This document shows positions 26,142 to 35,249 of a DNA stretch of 64,000 nucleotides, one piece after another. The translations under genes were made by a program, and so were the position numbers. The DNA comes from Streptomyces lunaelactis (GTDB taxonomy: Bacteria > Actinomycetota > Actinomycetes > Streptomycetales > Streptomycetaceae). Each line of letters starts with the position of its first letter. Position 1 is the stretch's first letter. Location: positions 8,060,001-8,124,000 of the forward strand of contig NZ_CP026304.1 in NCBI RefSeq assembly GCF_003054555.1. Reading direction: 5' to 3'. Under the pieces are notes generated by a model, which had not been told where the DNA came from, did no database searches, and was given only the letters and a program-made list of their open reading frames with translations.

Positions 26142-26561
26142 ATGCCCGATGGACTGCAGGCCCTTGGAAGAGCGGTGAAACAGGCCCAGTACAAGCAGCA
26201 CCGGGCGCTCGACAGCCGGCTCGCCGCCGCCGGTACGACGCTCGCCCAGTGGGACGCCCTCCGTGCGATCAGCCGCTCGCCCGGGGCACCGGCCCGCGCC
26301 CTGGCCGAGGCGACGTTCCAGAGCGGACAGGCATTCGGAACGCTCGCCGGCCGGCTTGCCGCCCTGGGCCTGATCGAGCGCCGACCGGGCAACGGCCGAC
26401 GCATCGAGCACTACCTCACCCCCACCGGCGAAGAGGTCCTGAGAGCAGGTCATCAGATCGCCGACGAGGTCCTCGCCGCGTGCTACTCCGGCCTGTCTCC
26501 AGCTGACCGCACGACAATGCTCGACCTGCTTCAACGCATCGACGGCGGCCGGGGCGCGTAG
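26142..26561 (+). CDS. MarR-family transcriptional regulator
   Basis: A 139-residue protein of normal length. The winged HTH is readable: LAQWDALRAISRSPGAPARA, LAEATFQSGQAFGTLAGRLA, ALGLIERRPGNGRRIEHYLT, with the beta-wing arginines in place, flanked by dimerisation helices. It lies divergent from the alpha/beta hydrolase and next to a 28-bp palindrome, which points to autoregulation and control of the hydrolase. Confidence 0.92.
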   Translation: MPDGLQALGRAVKQAQYKQHRALDSRLAAAGTTLAQWDALRAISRSPGAPARALAEATFQSGQAFGTLAGRLAALGLIERRPGNGRRIEHYLTPTGEEVLRAGHQIADEVLAACYSGLSPADRTTMLDLLQRIDGGRGA

Positions 26562-26707
26562 CCCAGGTGGCTGCGCGAACTCTCTTGGTCGACTGACACC
26601 TCGATCAGCCGCATCAGCTCAGTCCCGGCGTCGAGAGCCACTACCCGGGCGGAAGGCGATCCGCAGGCTCGAAAGCATCGCCTGAGGCAACGTCAGGAAG
26701 TGCTGAG

Positions 26708-27475
26708 TCAGTAGGTGCAGTCGTTCCAGTGGGGATCATCCCAGCGGTCGGCGTCGCTGAGTCCGATCAGCCGAATGTGGTGGAGCAGCTCCTCCGAGGC
26801 ACCGTGGGCGCGAAGTCGGGCCGGGGCGTGGCGGGCCAGCCAGGCCGTCAACTCGGCGCGCAGTGCGGCTTCCTCGTCGTCGTCGCCCCAGCATGTCCAG
26901 GGGAGTTGGTCCCCGCCCCTCAGGTCGTACTCCCATTGGATTACCGCTTGCGCCAGGTGCTGGTCGGCGGCGGTGTGAGTGGTGGCTTCCCAGGTATCGA
27001 GCCATGGCGTGAGCACGGCGGTGGCTTCGGCACACAGGGCGAAGACGACGTGTGCGGGTACGGCGGGGTCGGGATCGGTCAGAGTGCGGGCCCATCAGGC
27101 GTGCAGGAATTCCTGGACCGCTGCGGCTTCTTCGGGCGGCCCCTCGTGCCACTGGCCGCGAGCAATCGCACGCCCGGCTTCCCTGATGTCGAAGTCGTCG
27201 ACCCGGCCTGTGACGAGGGCGGCAGCGAACTGCGGCAGGATCCGGCGCATCACGGCGGGGCTGTCGTCCCAGTCGGATGCCTGCCAGGTCCGGCGCAGCA
27301 GGTCGGGATCCAGCTCCACATCCGGCACCTTCAGCAGCGCGAGTTCCTCCGCGCTGCCCCAGTGGCACTCGCAGTTGCGTTCGTCGGGGTGGGCGGTCAT
27401 CCCGCGAAAGGTGGCATCCAGGCGTTCCAGGGCTACGTCGAGGCGACATGGCACGGGGGTTTGGTCAACGTTCAT
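26708..27475 (-). pseudogene. Hypothetical gene split by one in-frame TGA
   Basis: From the ATG at 27475, which has GGAAGG eight bases upstream, the reverse frame encodes 126 residues (MNVDQTPVPCRLDVALERLD and on) and meets TGA at 27095-27097. The same frame then continues without another stop for 128 codons to 26708 with equally typical codon use (WARTLTDPDPAVPAHVV, PWLDTWEATTHTAADQHLAQ, DDPHWNDCTY). The stop is followed directly by TGG and would need only one base change from TGG. I read this as one 255-codon gene with a nonsense mutation. The family is not recognised; an early NCECHWG is notable. A short product or readthrough cannot be excluded. Confidence 0.72.
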
Positions 27476-27643
27476 TGGTGGTGCCTTCCGGGGCTCCGGG
27501 CAGCTGTGCCATCCGAAGATCGCAACCTTACTGGGCCCGGGGTGACATCGGTGACGGCATCCCCTCCGCACAGGACGCCTGAAATCGCAGGGGCGCCGGA
27601 ATCTGGTTGTCCCGTCCGGGACCTCGCTGACAAGCTTCACGTC

Positions 27644-28471
27644 ATGCCTACCTTCTCCGCGCCTGACGGAACCCGGCTCGCCTACCGTGTGAACGGAGAG
27701 GGAGACCCGGTCGTCTGCATCCCGGGAGGTCCCACGGACTCCACCTACCTCGGAGACCTTGGCGGCCTGTCCATGCACCGCCGGCTGATCTTTTTGGACC
27801 TTCGCGGTACTGGCCGGTCCGCGATTCCCGAGGACACCTCCTCTTACCGCTGTGACCGCCTTGTCGACGATGTCGAGGCCTTGCGCGAACACCTCGGACT
27901 GCCCCGGATGGACCTGCTCGGCCACTCCGCCGGCACGAATATTGCGGTGCAGTACGCGGCCCGGTATCCGAAGAACATCGGCAATCTGGCCCTGATCACC
28001 CCCGGCTCCGCAGCGGTCGGCATCACGATCACCGGAGAGATGCGGCGCGAGCGCGCGCAGCTTCGGAAGGCCGAACCGTGGTTCCCGGCGGCGTTCGCCG
28101 CCTTGGAGGCGATTACCGAGGGCACGGGCAGCGACTGGGAGGCCATCGCTCCCTTCTTCTGTGGCCGGTGGGACGCCGCGGCGAAGAAGCACCAAGCGGC
28201 CGGCCGGCCGAGCAACAAGGAAGCGGTCGCTCTCTTCGCGGCCGAGGGTGCCTTCGACCCGGAGGCCACTCGTGCGGCGCTCGCTGCCTTCCGGGCCCCC
28301 GTCCTGCTGCTCGCCGGAGAGCTCGACCTGAACAGCCCCCCTCAGTCGGTGGCTGAGTTCGCCGGGCTGTTCCCTGATGCCTCGCTCGTCGTGCAGCCAG
28401 GGGCAGGCCACTACCCCTGGCTCGACGACGCCGGCCGGTTCGCCGCAACCACGGCGGCATTTCTGGGGTAA
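27644..28471 (+). CDS. Alpha/beta hydrolase (proline iminopeptidase-like)
   Basis: A 275-residue protein. TRLAYRVNGEGDPVVCIPGG is the N-terminal region with the oxyanion loop, LIFLDLRGTGRSAIP is the DxRGxGxS motif, LLGHSAGTNIAVQYAARYP carries the nucleophile (GHSAG), LLLAGELDLNSPP the acid and VQPGAGHYPWLDD the histidine. This is typical of haloperoxidase/iminopeptidase-like hydrolases. I chose the ATG at 27644 because the protein starts there in the usual way (MPTFSAPDGTRLAYR); the open frame upstream is a shadow of the split gene. Confidence 0.88.
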   Translation: MPTFSAPDGTRLAYRVNGEGDPVVCIPGGPTDSTYLGDLGGLSMHRRLIFLDLRGTGRSAIPEDTSSYRCDRLVDDVEALREHLGLPRMDLLGHSAGTNIAVQYAARYPKNIGNLALITPGSAAVGITITGEMRRERAQLRKAEPWFPAAFAALEAITEGTGSDWEAIAPFFCGRWDAAAKKHQAAGRPSNKEAVALFAAEGAFDPEATRAALAAFRAPVLLLAGELDLNSPPQSVAEFAGLFPDASLVVQPGAGHYPWLDDAGRFAATTAAFLG

Positions 28472-28500
28472 GGACCTCCAGAGAGGGCCAAGGTCGATGA

Positions 28501-29394
28501 TCAGGGCGCTTCTGGGGCCGTGGTGCGGGATGGGCGGTAGATGGCTGTGGCGATTTGTACGAACGAGCGGATGAGCGGGGTGGTGTTGGCGCTGTTCCAG
28601 GCGATGACGAGGTGACTGGGTGGCGTGTCGGTCAAGGGGACTGCGGTGAGACCTTCGGGAAGGGTGTGGGCGAGCGGTGTCAGTCCTACCGTGCCGTTCC
28701 ACAGGACGGACTGGAGGCATTCGTGGACTGTTCGGACGACGGGCCCGTGACGACGTTGGCCGGTGTCTGACGGACCCGTCCAGAAGTCCCGCCACGCTTG
28801 GTCCGTACCGTCGGGGAACTGGAACCATCGGCGATCGGCGAGTTCGTCCAGATGCAGGCTGTCGCGGTCGGCGAGCGGGTCGTCGGCGCGTAGGACCACG
28901 CCGAGCGGGTCCGAGCGCAGCACGCGGGTGGTGATGCCGGTGTCGTCGAACGGCGCCCGGGTCAGGGCCACGTCGACGAGGCCGGCCCGCAGTCCGGTGG
29001 TCGGGTCCGTCAGGTCGGCCTCGCGGATGCGGACGCGTACGCCGGGGTGGTGTTGCCGGTAAGCGACGGCCATTCGTGGTCCGACCTGTTCGGCGCTGTC
29101 GGCGAGGGTGCCGACGGTCAGGGTGGCCGTGCCGGTCGCCGCGGCCACTCGGGCACGCGCCTGGTCGGCCTGCGCCAGCAGTGTGCGTGCCTCGTCGTAG
29201 AGCGCGACTCCGGCGGGGGTCAGAGTGACCCCGGTCGGTGAGCGGTGCAGCAGGATGGCGCCGAGTTCGGTCTCCAGCTGTTTGATGGCCCGGCTCAGCG
29301 GAGGCTGAGTCATCTGCAGTCGCGCGGCGGCCCTGCCGAAGTGGAGTTCTTCGGCGACCGCCACGAAGTAGCCCAGCGTGCGTAGCTCCATCAT
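28501..29394 (-). CDS. LysR-type transcriptional regulator
   Basis: A 297-residue protein starting MMELRTLGYF at 29394. HTH: FVAVAEELHFGRAAARLQMT, QPPLSRAIKQLETELGAILL. The effector domain starts at LTVGTLADSAEQVGPRMAVA and includes DVALTRAPFDDTGIT and LGVVLRADDPLADRD. Complete. It is divergent from the MBL-fold hydrolase (160-base gap), which is its likely target. Confidence 0.92.
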   Translation of the reverse strand: MMELRTLGYFVAVAEELHFGRAAARLQMTQPPLSRAIKQLETELGAILLHRSPTGVTLTPAGVALYDEARTLLAQADQARARVAAATGTATLTVGTLADSAEQVGPRMAVAYRQHHPGVRVRIREADLTDPTTGLRAGLVDVALTRAPFDDTGITTRVLRSDPLGVVLRADDPLADRDSLHLDELADRRWFQFPDGTDQAWRDFWTGPSDTGQRRHGPVVRTVHECLQSVLWNGTVGLTPLAHTLPEGLTAVPLTDTPPSHLVIAWNSANTTPLIRSFVQIATAIYRPSRTTAPEAP

Positions 29395-29554
29395 CAGCGA
29401 TGATACCCGCACGGTATCGGGGGTGCGGGATCGGTGTTGGACGCCCCGGGGCGTCCCGCGATGGACTGAGGACCTACCGATCTGCCGCTGTACGAACCCG
29501 CTGGGCGGGCGAGATGCCGGCAGGTTGCGATCATCGCAATGCTGAGGAGTCGCA

Positions 29555-30448
29555 ATGGCTGAACATGTGATGCCGGAGCCCGTCGTGCACATTGAGGGTG
29601 TTCAGGAGCTCGCCCGTGATGTGGTGGTCATCCCCAACCGGCAGGTGCAGCTCGTGCCGAACATCGGCATCATCGGCGGCGGGCATTCCGTTCTCGTGGT
29701 CGAGACCGGCATGGGCCCGCGTAACGCCGAGAAAGTGCTGGAGTTCGCGGCCGACTTCGCCAAGGGACGCAAGCTGTACCTGACGACGACGCATTTTCAC
29801 CCCGAGCACGCCTTCGGGGCGCAGGTCTTCGCCGGCGGAGCGACGTTTCTGGTCAACCGGGAACAGGCCGAGGACCTGAAGGTGAAGGGCCCGGGCTATC
29901 TCGAGATGTTCAAGGGACTCGGCGAGCCGGTCGCACGCCAGCTTGAGGGCGTCGAACTGGCGGAGCCCGATGTCGTCTTCGACCAGGAGTACGACCTGGA
30001 CCTGGGCGGCCGGATGGTGCAGTTGCGGGCCACCGGCCGGGCACACAGCAAGGGCGACCAGGTGGTCAAGGTGCCGGACGCGGACGTCCTGTTCACGGGG
30101 GACCTCGCGGAGGCCGGGCAGTTCGCCATCTTCCCCTGGTTCCCGCCGTACGACACCGACGTCTCGGGAACCCGCTGGCTCGCGGTCATGCAGCGGCTGG
30201 CAGCCGAGGGCGCGCGGGTCGTGGTGCCCGGCCATGGTGAGGTCGGCGGCCCGCAGTTGCTGGCAGATGTCCGCGATTACCTTGAGCTCCTGCGGGACGA
30301 GACGTGGGTCCGCCGCGATTCGGCAGTCAGCGAGCAGACGATCGTCGAAGAGATCTCGGCGCTGATGATCCAGCGGCACCCGGAGTGGGCCGGCCAGGAG
30401 TGGATCGAGAAAGGTGTCGGGTGCCTGTGCTCCGAACACCCCGCATGA
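29555..30448 (+). CDS. MBL-fold metallo-hydrolase
   Basis: A 297-residue protein; ATG six bases after GAGGAG. The metal motif is THFHPEH (HxHxEH, with Glu where Asp is usual), followed by a third histidine in RAHSKGDQVV, aspartate in VLFTGDLAEAG and a late VPGHGEVGG. The fold is complete; the metal and substrate are uncertain. Its stop overlaps or adjoins the start of the carboxymuconolactone-decarboxylase-like gene, so the two form an operon. Confidence 0.85.
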   Translation: MAEHVMPEPVVHIEGVQELARDVVVIPNRQVQLVPNIGIIGGGHSVLVVETGMGPRNAEKVLEFAADFAKGRKLYLTTTHFHPEHAFGAQVFAGGATFLVNREQAEDLKVKGPGYLEMFKGLGEPVARQLEGVELAEPDVVFDQEYDLDLGGRMVQLRATGRAHSKGDQVVKVPDADVLFTGDLAEAGQFAIFPWFPPYDTDVSGTRWLAVMQRLAAEGARVVVPGHGEVGGPQLLADVRDYLELLRDETWVRRDSAVSEQTIVEEISALMIQRHPEWAGQEWIEKGVGCLCSEHPA

Positions 30449-30492
30449 CAAGCCGCCGGCCCATGTCAGCGACGACCAGCGAAGGCTGCCAG

Positions 30493-30918
30493 ATGAACGG
30501 GACAAACGACGGTGAGGCCACGCCGCCACCCACCGTGAGCAGGCGCGACCGCGGCATCGCGGCCTACGCCAGGATATTCGCCCTTCCCGAGCAGGAAGTA
30601 CCCGCGGCCTTCGCCGAACTCGTCGGACCGGAATTCGCCGAGGAGGCACTCCAGGCCGCCGGCGGGGCCGGATGGTGGCACCCGGCGCTTACCGCACGCG
30701 ACCGCAGCATCGCCATCATCACGGCCCTGGCCTGCCAGGGTGTCGCCGACAAACGCCTGCGCACCCACGTTCGGCTGGGTATGCGACACGGACTTGACCA
30801 AGACGCACTCACCGCGCTGGCCGCTCTGCTGGCCGGCTACATCGGATACCCGCGAGCCTCGATCACCATGGAAACCATCAAGGACGAGTACGCGCACACC
30901 GACCGTACGGAGCCGTAA
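30493..30918 (+). CDS. Carboxymuconolactone decarboxylase family protein
   Basis: A 141-residue protein from the ATG with GAAGG seven bases upstream; an ATG at 30445 overlaps the previous stop as ATGA and is the alternative. Helical CMD/AhpD-like pattern: WWHPALTARDRSIAIITALA, RTHVRLGMRHGLDQDALTAL, AALLAGYIGYPRASITMETI. The catalytic Cys-x-x-Cys of AhpD is not present, so it is of the CMD type. Together with the upstream MBL hydrolase it may act on a small aromatic or lactone substrate, by inference only. Confidence 0.85.
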   Translation: MNGTNDGEATPPPTVSRRDRGIAAYARIFALPEQEVPAAFAELVGPEFAEEALQAAGGAGWWHPALTARDRSIAIITALACQGVADKRLRTHVRLGMRHGLDQDALTALAALLAGYIGYPRASITMETIKDEYAHTDRTEP

Positions 30919-31024
30919 CCGGCAGCGATCCAACCGGCACGAAGCCGAGCGAGTGGGTGAAGTGGCCCCAGCCGCAGCGATATTGAGATGCGGGCTGGTC
31001 GGGGGGTGCCTAGGGTCGACGCCT

Positions 31025-31528
31025 GTGGAACCACTCAGTGAGAAACAGATCCGCTCATCTTTCGTGAACTGCACCAAGGGCGAGGCGGCGCGGCTGCGGC
31101 TGCCGCTCGACTTCGCCGAACTGCCCTGGGAGGACCTGGACTTCTTGGGGTGGGTGGATCCGGGAGCGCCGCTGCGGGCACATCTTGTGCTGTCCCGTGC
31201 GCAGGGTCCGCTGGGGATCTCTCTGCGTGTGCCCTCCGTGAGCCGCACCAGTGCGGTGAAGTCCAGTCTGTGCCAGATCTGCCTGACAGGGCACGCTTCC
31301 TCCGGGGTTACCTTGCTCGCTGCCCCCTTGGCGGGAGCCCGGGGCCGCGAGGGCAACACGGTCGGTGTCTACGTGTGTGCGGACCTCGCCTGCCCCCTGT
31401 ATGTGCGTGGCAAGCGGCAGCCGAAGCTACGTCCCGGGCTGTACGAAGAGTCCCTGACCCTGGACGAGCGCCTCGCACGTATGTCGGGCAATCTGGATGC
31501 CTTCGCGGGTAAGGTCACCGCGACGTGA
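31025..31528 (+). CDS. FBP domain (EF-G-binding protein-like) zinc-finger protein
   Basis: A 167-residue protein with a GTG start (VEPLSEKQIRSSFVNCTKGE). The pattern PWEDLDFLGWVDPGAP, the first CxxC pair in SLCQICLTGH and a second pair in VCADLACPLYVRG make the treble-clef zinc finger of the FBP C-terminal family. Members of this wider family bind EF-G and some give fusidic acid resistance; the streptomycete single-domain form has not been tied to that activity. No operon partner is obvious. An IS-like end starts right after the gene. Confidence 0.85.
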   Translation: MEPLSEKQIRSSFVNCTKGEAARLRLPLDFAELPWEDLDFLGWVDPGAPLRAHLVLSRAQGPLGISLRVPSVSRTSAVKSSLCQICLTGHASSGVTLLAAPLAGARGREGNTVGVYVCADLACPLYVRGKRQPKLRPGLYEESLTLDERLARMSGNLDAFAGKVTAT

Positions 31529-31529
31529 G

Positions 31530-31684
31530 TGCCCGTGCCTGGGGCTCGCCGCGTTGTCGTCGGTCGGCATGGCTCCGCCATGCCTCCCTCCTCCTCGCCT
31601 TGCGATCGCACGCACCGCAGTGACATCAGCCGCTCCGCGGCGGGCCGCTCACTCATCCGGCCTGATCCAAACGAAAGACCCTAG
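31530..31684. repeat. IS-like end, left copy of a 34-bp inverted repeat
   Basis: Bases 31651-31684, read on the minus strand, begin CTAGGGTCTTTCGTTTGGAT and match 35043-35076 at 33 of 34 positions in inverted orientation. The preceding 120 bases (with CTCGCCGCGTTGTCGTC at about 31548 and small hairpins around 31570 and 31636) look like the non-coding end of an insertion sequence. CTAG at the tip would fit the YTAR target of IS5-type elements. No transposase remains. Confidence 0.6.
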
Positions 31685-32577
31685 CCGTTGAAGTAATCGC
31701 CCTCTTCGAGATCCGGGATGAGCGCAGCTTGCACGGGATGCCATCCCAGCTGCTTCTGGGTCAGAGCGCTCGAGGCCGGGGAGTCCAGCGCGACGATGGG
31801 GGCGAGCCAGCCGAAGTGGCCGTCTGCCTCCTCGCGGGAAATGGCGGTCACCGGCAGCTTCAATTGCCGGCCGATGACGTCGGCGATGTCGCGGACCGGT
31901 ACGCCTTCGTCGCCGACCCCGTGCAGTGTTGCGCCCGCAGGCGCTGCTTCCACAGCCAGCCGGAACAGATGCGCGGCATCGAGCCGGTGCACGGCGGCCC
32001 AGCGGTTGGACCCATCGCCCACATAGGCCGAGATGCCCTTCTCGCGGGCGATGCTGATGAGCATCGGGACGAAGCCGTGATCACCGGTGTCGTGAACCGA
32101 CGGCGGGAGCCGCACCACCGAGGCGCGCACACCGCGCCCGGCGAACGAGAGCGCCGTGTCTTCGGAGCCGTTCCGAGCCGCCGTGGGCGCCCCGGGATCA
32201 AGCGCGTCCTCTTCCGTACCGAGGCGGCCGGGCCGGAGAAGGGCGGTCCCGGAGGTGATGACGAACGGCCGATCGGATCCGGCGAGCGCCTCGCCCAGCG
32301 TCTCGATGGCGCGCCGATCCGTCTGGGCTGCGGCTGCGAAGTCGGAGAAGTCGTGGATGAACGCGGTGTGGATCACCCCGTCCGACGCGGCCGCTCCGCT
32401 GCGCACGCTGTCGAGGTCGTCGAGGGCACCACGGTGCACCGCGGCTCCGGCGGCCGTCAGCGACGCGGCGGACTTGTCCGAGCGGGCAAGGCCGACGACC
32501 TGATGCCCGGCATCAATGAGTTCGCGGACAATAGCGGAACCGATGAATCCGGTTGCGCCGGTGACGAATACGCGCAT
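31681..32577 (-). CDS. NAD-dependent epimerase/dehydratase (atypical SDR)
   Basis: A 298-residue protein. N-terminus MRVFVTGATGFIGSAIVREL with the GxxGxxG motif, then GLARSDKSAASLTAAGA, GVIHTAFIHDF, VITSGTALL and VVRLPPSVHDTGDHGFVP. It belongs to the SDR group that acts on sugar or aldehyde-type substrates; in many relatives the active-site YxxxK is degenerate and here I do not see a clear copy. Its stop codon lies inside the tip of the IS-like repeat. The divergent LysR gene is its probable regulator. Confidence 0.87.
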   Translation of the reverse strand: MRVFVTGATGFIGSAIVRELIDAGHQVVGLARSDKSAASLTAAGAAVHRGALDDLDSVRSGAAASDGVIHTAFIHDFSDFAAAAQTDRRAIETLGEALAGSDRPFVITSGTALLRPGRLGTEEDALDPGAPTAARNGSEDTALSFAGRGVRASVVRLPPSVHDTGDHGFVPMLISIAREKGISAYVGDGSNRWAAVHRLDAAHLFRLAVEAAPAGATLHGVGDEGVPVRDIADVIGRQLKLPVTAISREEADGHFGWLAPIVALDSPASSALTQKQLGWHPVQAALIPDLEEGDYFNG

Positions 32578-32776
32578 GGTGCATCCTTCGACGAGATGGC
32601 TCGGTCCGGCCCGATGCGGCACCGGGACGGTGCTGGACTGGTGGCTCCACCTTGTGCGCAGGGAGCGCTCCGAGTCCAAGGCCTGTTCCGTATCAGTCAA
32701 TACGTTTCAGGCATCACAGCTGGTCACAGTGGCCATCAGGTGCTGCCTGTCAGGCGCGAGAGGATACGATGAAGGC

Positions 32777-33736
32777 ATGCCCCACTCGCCCCCGCCTTCT
32801 GTGGACCTCGATCTGCGTCTGGTGCGGTACTTCGCGGTCGTTGCCGAGCACCGGCACTTCGGCCGCGCCGCCGAGGCCCTCCACGTCACCCAGCCGTCCC
32901 TGAGCCGTCAGGTCCGCCGCCTTGAAGAGCAGTTGGGCGCGCGCCTGCTGGACCGCACCCCGCAGGGCAGCCGGCTGACCGAGGCCGGGGAGGTCTTCCT
33001 GCCCCGCGCCAAGGCGCTGCTGCGCTCAGCCGCGCAGGCTGCGGCCCACGCCCGGGCAGCCGCCGAGCCCAGCCGGATCACCATCGGGTACACCACGGGC
33101 CTCATCGTCACCCCGGCGGTGCGTGAGCTGCGCCACCGGCACCCGGACGCCGACGTACAAGCCCTGCACCTGGCCTGGAACGAGCCGCGGGAGGCCCTGC
33201 TCGAACACCGCGTGGACGCGGTGGTGACCCGGCTGCCGATCCGGACCGACCAGCTGCACGTGACGATCCTCTACGACGAGCCCCGGGTGCTGGTGGTACC
33301 CCTCGGGCACCGTCTGGCCGGCAAGGAGTCCGTCACCCTCGACGACATCCCCGACGAGCCGCTGCTCCGGGTGCCCGACCCGGACTGGAACGCCTTCTGG
33401 CGCATCGATCCCCGGCCCGACGGAAGCCGGGCACCCGACGGTCCCCTCATCGAGGATTTCGAGGACAAGTTCGAACTCATCGCTTCCGGGCAGGCCTTGG
33501 CCATCACGGCCGACGTCGGCCACAACCGCCTCCGCCCCGACCTCACCGCGATCCCCCTGCACGGCGTCGAGCCGAGCCACGTCGTGCTTGCGACCCGCAC
33601 CGGCGACCGCAGCCGCCTGGTGGCGGCCTTCCGTAAGTTCGCCCAGGCCCACCTCACCGGTCCCCGGCCGGCCGAACCGGCGAGCGCCCCGCCACCATCT
33701 TCGACATCACGCGAGGAGACTGAACGGCGTCACTGA
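32777..33736 (+). CDS. LysR-type transcriptional regulator
   Basis: A 319-residue protein from the ATG at 32777 (MPHSPPPSVDLDLRLVRYFA). HTH: VVAEHRHFGRAAEALHVTQP, SLSRQVRRLEEQLGARLLDR. Effector domain: ITIGYTTGLIVTPAVRELRH, DAVVTRLPIRTDQLHV, VLVVPLGHRLAGKESVTLDD. A proline/serine-rich tail ends the protein. The divergent SDR across about 200 bases is the likely target. Confidence 0.9.
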   Translation: MPHSPPPSVDLDLRLVRYFAVVAEHRHFGRAAEALHVTQPSLSRQVRRLEEQLGARLLDRTPQGSRLTEAGEVFLPRAKALLRSAAQAAAHARAAAEPSRITIGYTTGLIVTPAVRELRHRHPDADVQALHLAWNEPREALLEHRVDAVVTRLPIRTDQLHVTILYDEPRVLVVPLGHRLAGKESVTLDDIPDEPLLRVPDPDWNAFWRIDPRPDGSRAPDGPLIEDFEDKFELIASGQALAITADVGHNRLRPDLTAIPLHGVEPSHVVLATRTGDRSRLVAAFRKFAQAHLTGPRPAEPASAPPPSSTSREETERRH

Positions 33737-34398
33737 AAGAGGAGGAGAGCAAAGCAGGATTGGCGAGCCCTGAGCAACGGTGACGAATGGGCACCCACCG
33801 AGATGCGCGCCGCCGGGTACGACGTCGTGCTCAGAGCCCGCACCCTCCTCCAGCTGTAGCCATCACGGAGAGCGGTCACAACCCGCCAGTTGGCCGGTGT
33901 GGCCAATAAGCGTGCTCAGCTCGGTCCATCCGCCAGTCATCACTCATGGCGGTGAACGCTATACACCCCCGATCAACCCGCTGGTGGGAGGCGCAGCTCG
34001 ATGACGGGCAGGGGCACGTCGGGGCGGGACACGGGAAGGTGGCGGGTGGCCCTGGCAGCCGTCGACCCGGACCACCCCGACGCCCAGCACTGCCAGAGTG
34101 TTCGAGGAGTGACCTCGTGACGTCTATTACCACCACAGGCCAACTGGCCTCGCAGGAAGCCGGTTTCGGCCTGTTCGCCCGCTTCCGTCAGCACCTGGCC
34201 CCGGCGGAACCGCGGTCCGCGCGGCCGCGGTGACCCCAAACCGAGTCAGCTCAGCGTTGATCACAGACATCCGGTGACAGGGCATCGATGCCGCGGAACC
34301 TGCACGCCATCGAGCGGGCTACGAAGTCCGGCGGGCGGCTCAACACGTTCAAGGGATCAATCGGAGCATCTCGGTGAATTTAGTCCTAGGGTGGCGTT
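33737..34398. other. No confident gene; possible small open frames
   Basis: A frame at 34117-34233 (GTG, 38 residues, MTSITTTGQLASQEAGFGLF) has a good GAGGAG seven bases upstream, and one at 34288-34377 encodes 29 residues (MPRNLHAIERATKSGGRLNT). Neither matches anything I know. A fragment ending at about 33859 (GDEWAPTEMRAAGYDVVLRA) resembles the tail of a lost gene. The stretch looks like decayed sequence inside the repeat-bounded segment. Confidence 0.4.
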
Positions 34399-35046
34399 GT
34401 GAACGGCCACCAGCGAGTGTGGGACGACGAGGGGAGCGCGGCCCGACTCCTCGCGCTGTCGGACGGGGTGTTCGCCATCGCGATGACGCTGCTGGCGCTG
34501 GACATCACGCTGCCCGCCGAACTGGACTCCGATGGTTTCAAGCGGGCGCTGAGGGATGTGATGCCCAACTTGTGGGCGTACGCTCTTAGCTTTTTGGTCA
34601 TCGCGGCGTTCTGGCGGGGCCACCACCAGATGTTCCGGTACGTGCGGGAAGTGGACGGGACGGTCATCAGGCTCGGGCTGCTGAGCCTGGGGCTGGTCGC
34701 CCTGATGCCCTTCCCTACCACCCTGCTGGCCGAATACGGGGACCTGCCACAGTCGGTGGCCGTCTACTCCGGCGCCGTCGCGGCCATGGGGGCCACGCAG
34801 CTCGCCCTGACGGTCGTACTGTGGAAGCGCCCGTGGCTGGGTAGCGCGACGCTTCCCGATCCCGTCGCGCGCAACGATGTGGCCGATCTGGCGTGGACGG
34901 TGCTGATCTTCGCCGTCGCCGTGCCGCTCGCCTTCGTATCCCCGACGGGCGCGAAGCTGTGGTGGGCAGTGCTGATCCCGGTCAAGGCGGTGACGGGCAA
35001 GCGGGGCAAGCGCCTGCGCGCGGCCGCCCAACGGGTCGGCGCCTAG
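34399..35046 (+). CDS. TMEM175/DUF1211 family membrane protein
   Basis: A 215-residue protein with a GTG start. The family signature is present in the first membrane helix: ALSDGVFAIAMTLLALDI (FSDGVxAIxxT-like; here L-S-D). Further helices are AYALSFLVIAAFWRGHHQMF, LGLLSLGLVALMPFPTTLL, VAVYSGAVAAMGATQLALTV and AWTVLIFAVAVPLAFV. Bacterial TMEM175 homologues form potassium channels as tetramers; function here is by family only. The stop codon sits in the tip of the right IS-like repeat. Confidence 0.87.
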   Translation: MNGHQRVWDDEGSAARLLALSDGVFAIAMTLLALDITLPAELDSDGFKRALRDVMPNLWAYALSFLVIAAFWRGHHQMFRYVREVDGTVIRLGLLSLGLVALMPFPTTLLAEYGDLPQSVAVYSGAVAAMGATQLALTVVLWKRPWLGSATLPDPVARNDVADLAWTVLIFAVAVPLAFVSPTGAKLWWAVLIPVKAVTGKRGKRLRAAAQRVGA

Positions 35047-35110
35047 GGTCTTTCGTTTGGATCGGGCCGGATGAGTTACGCCCCTGTTTCCCCGCGCCTC
35101 GGTACCTCGT
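35043..35110. repeat. IS-like end, right copy of the 34-bp inverted repeat
   Basis: Bases 35043-35076 begin CTAGGGTCTTTCGTTTGGAT and pair with 31651-31684 (one mismatch, G for A at position 22). The tips of both copies point toward the segment between them, so each would be the inner end of an element lying outside. Both tips start with CTAG. No transposase follows. Confidence 0.6.
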
Positions 35111-35249
35111 TGGGCGGGACGGGTGAGCCAAGGGGGCTTGGCACGGAAGGGGCGGGAGTGCGGCAGGAGTGGGCGCCGGAAGCCGTATCTTCGTCCAGGA
35201 CGGTCATCGACTTTGTGCGCGAGCGAGAGTACGGGAAACGGGTATCACG

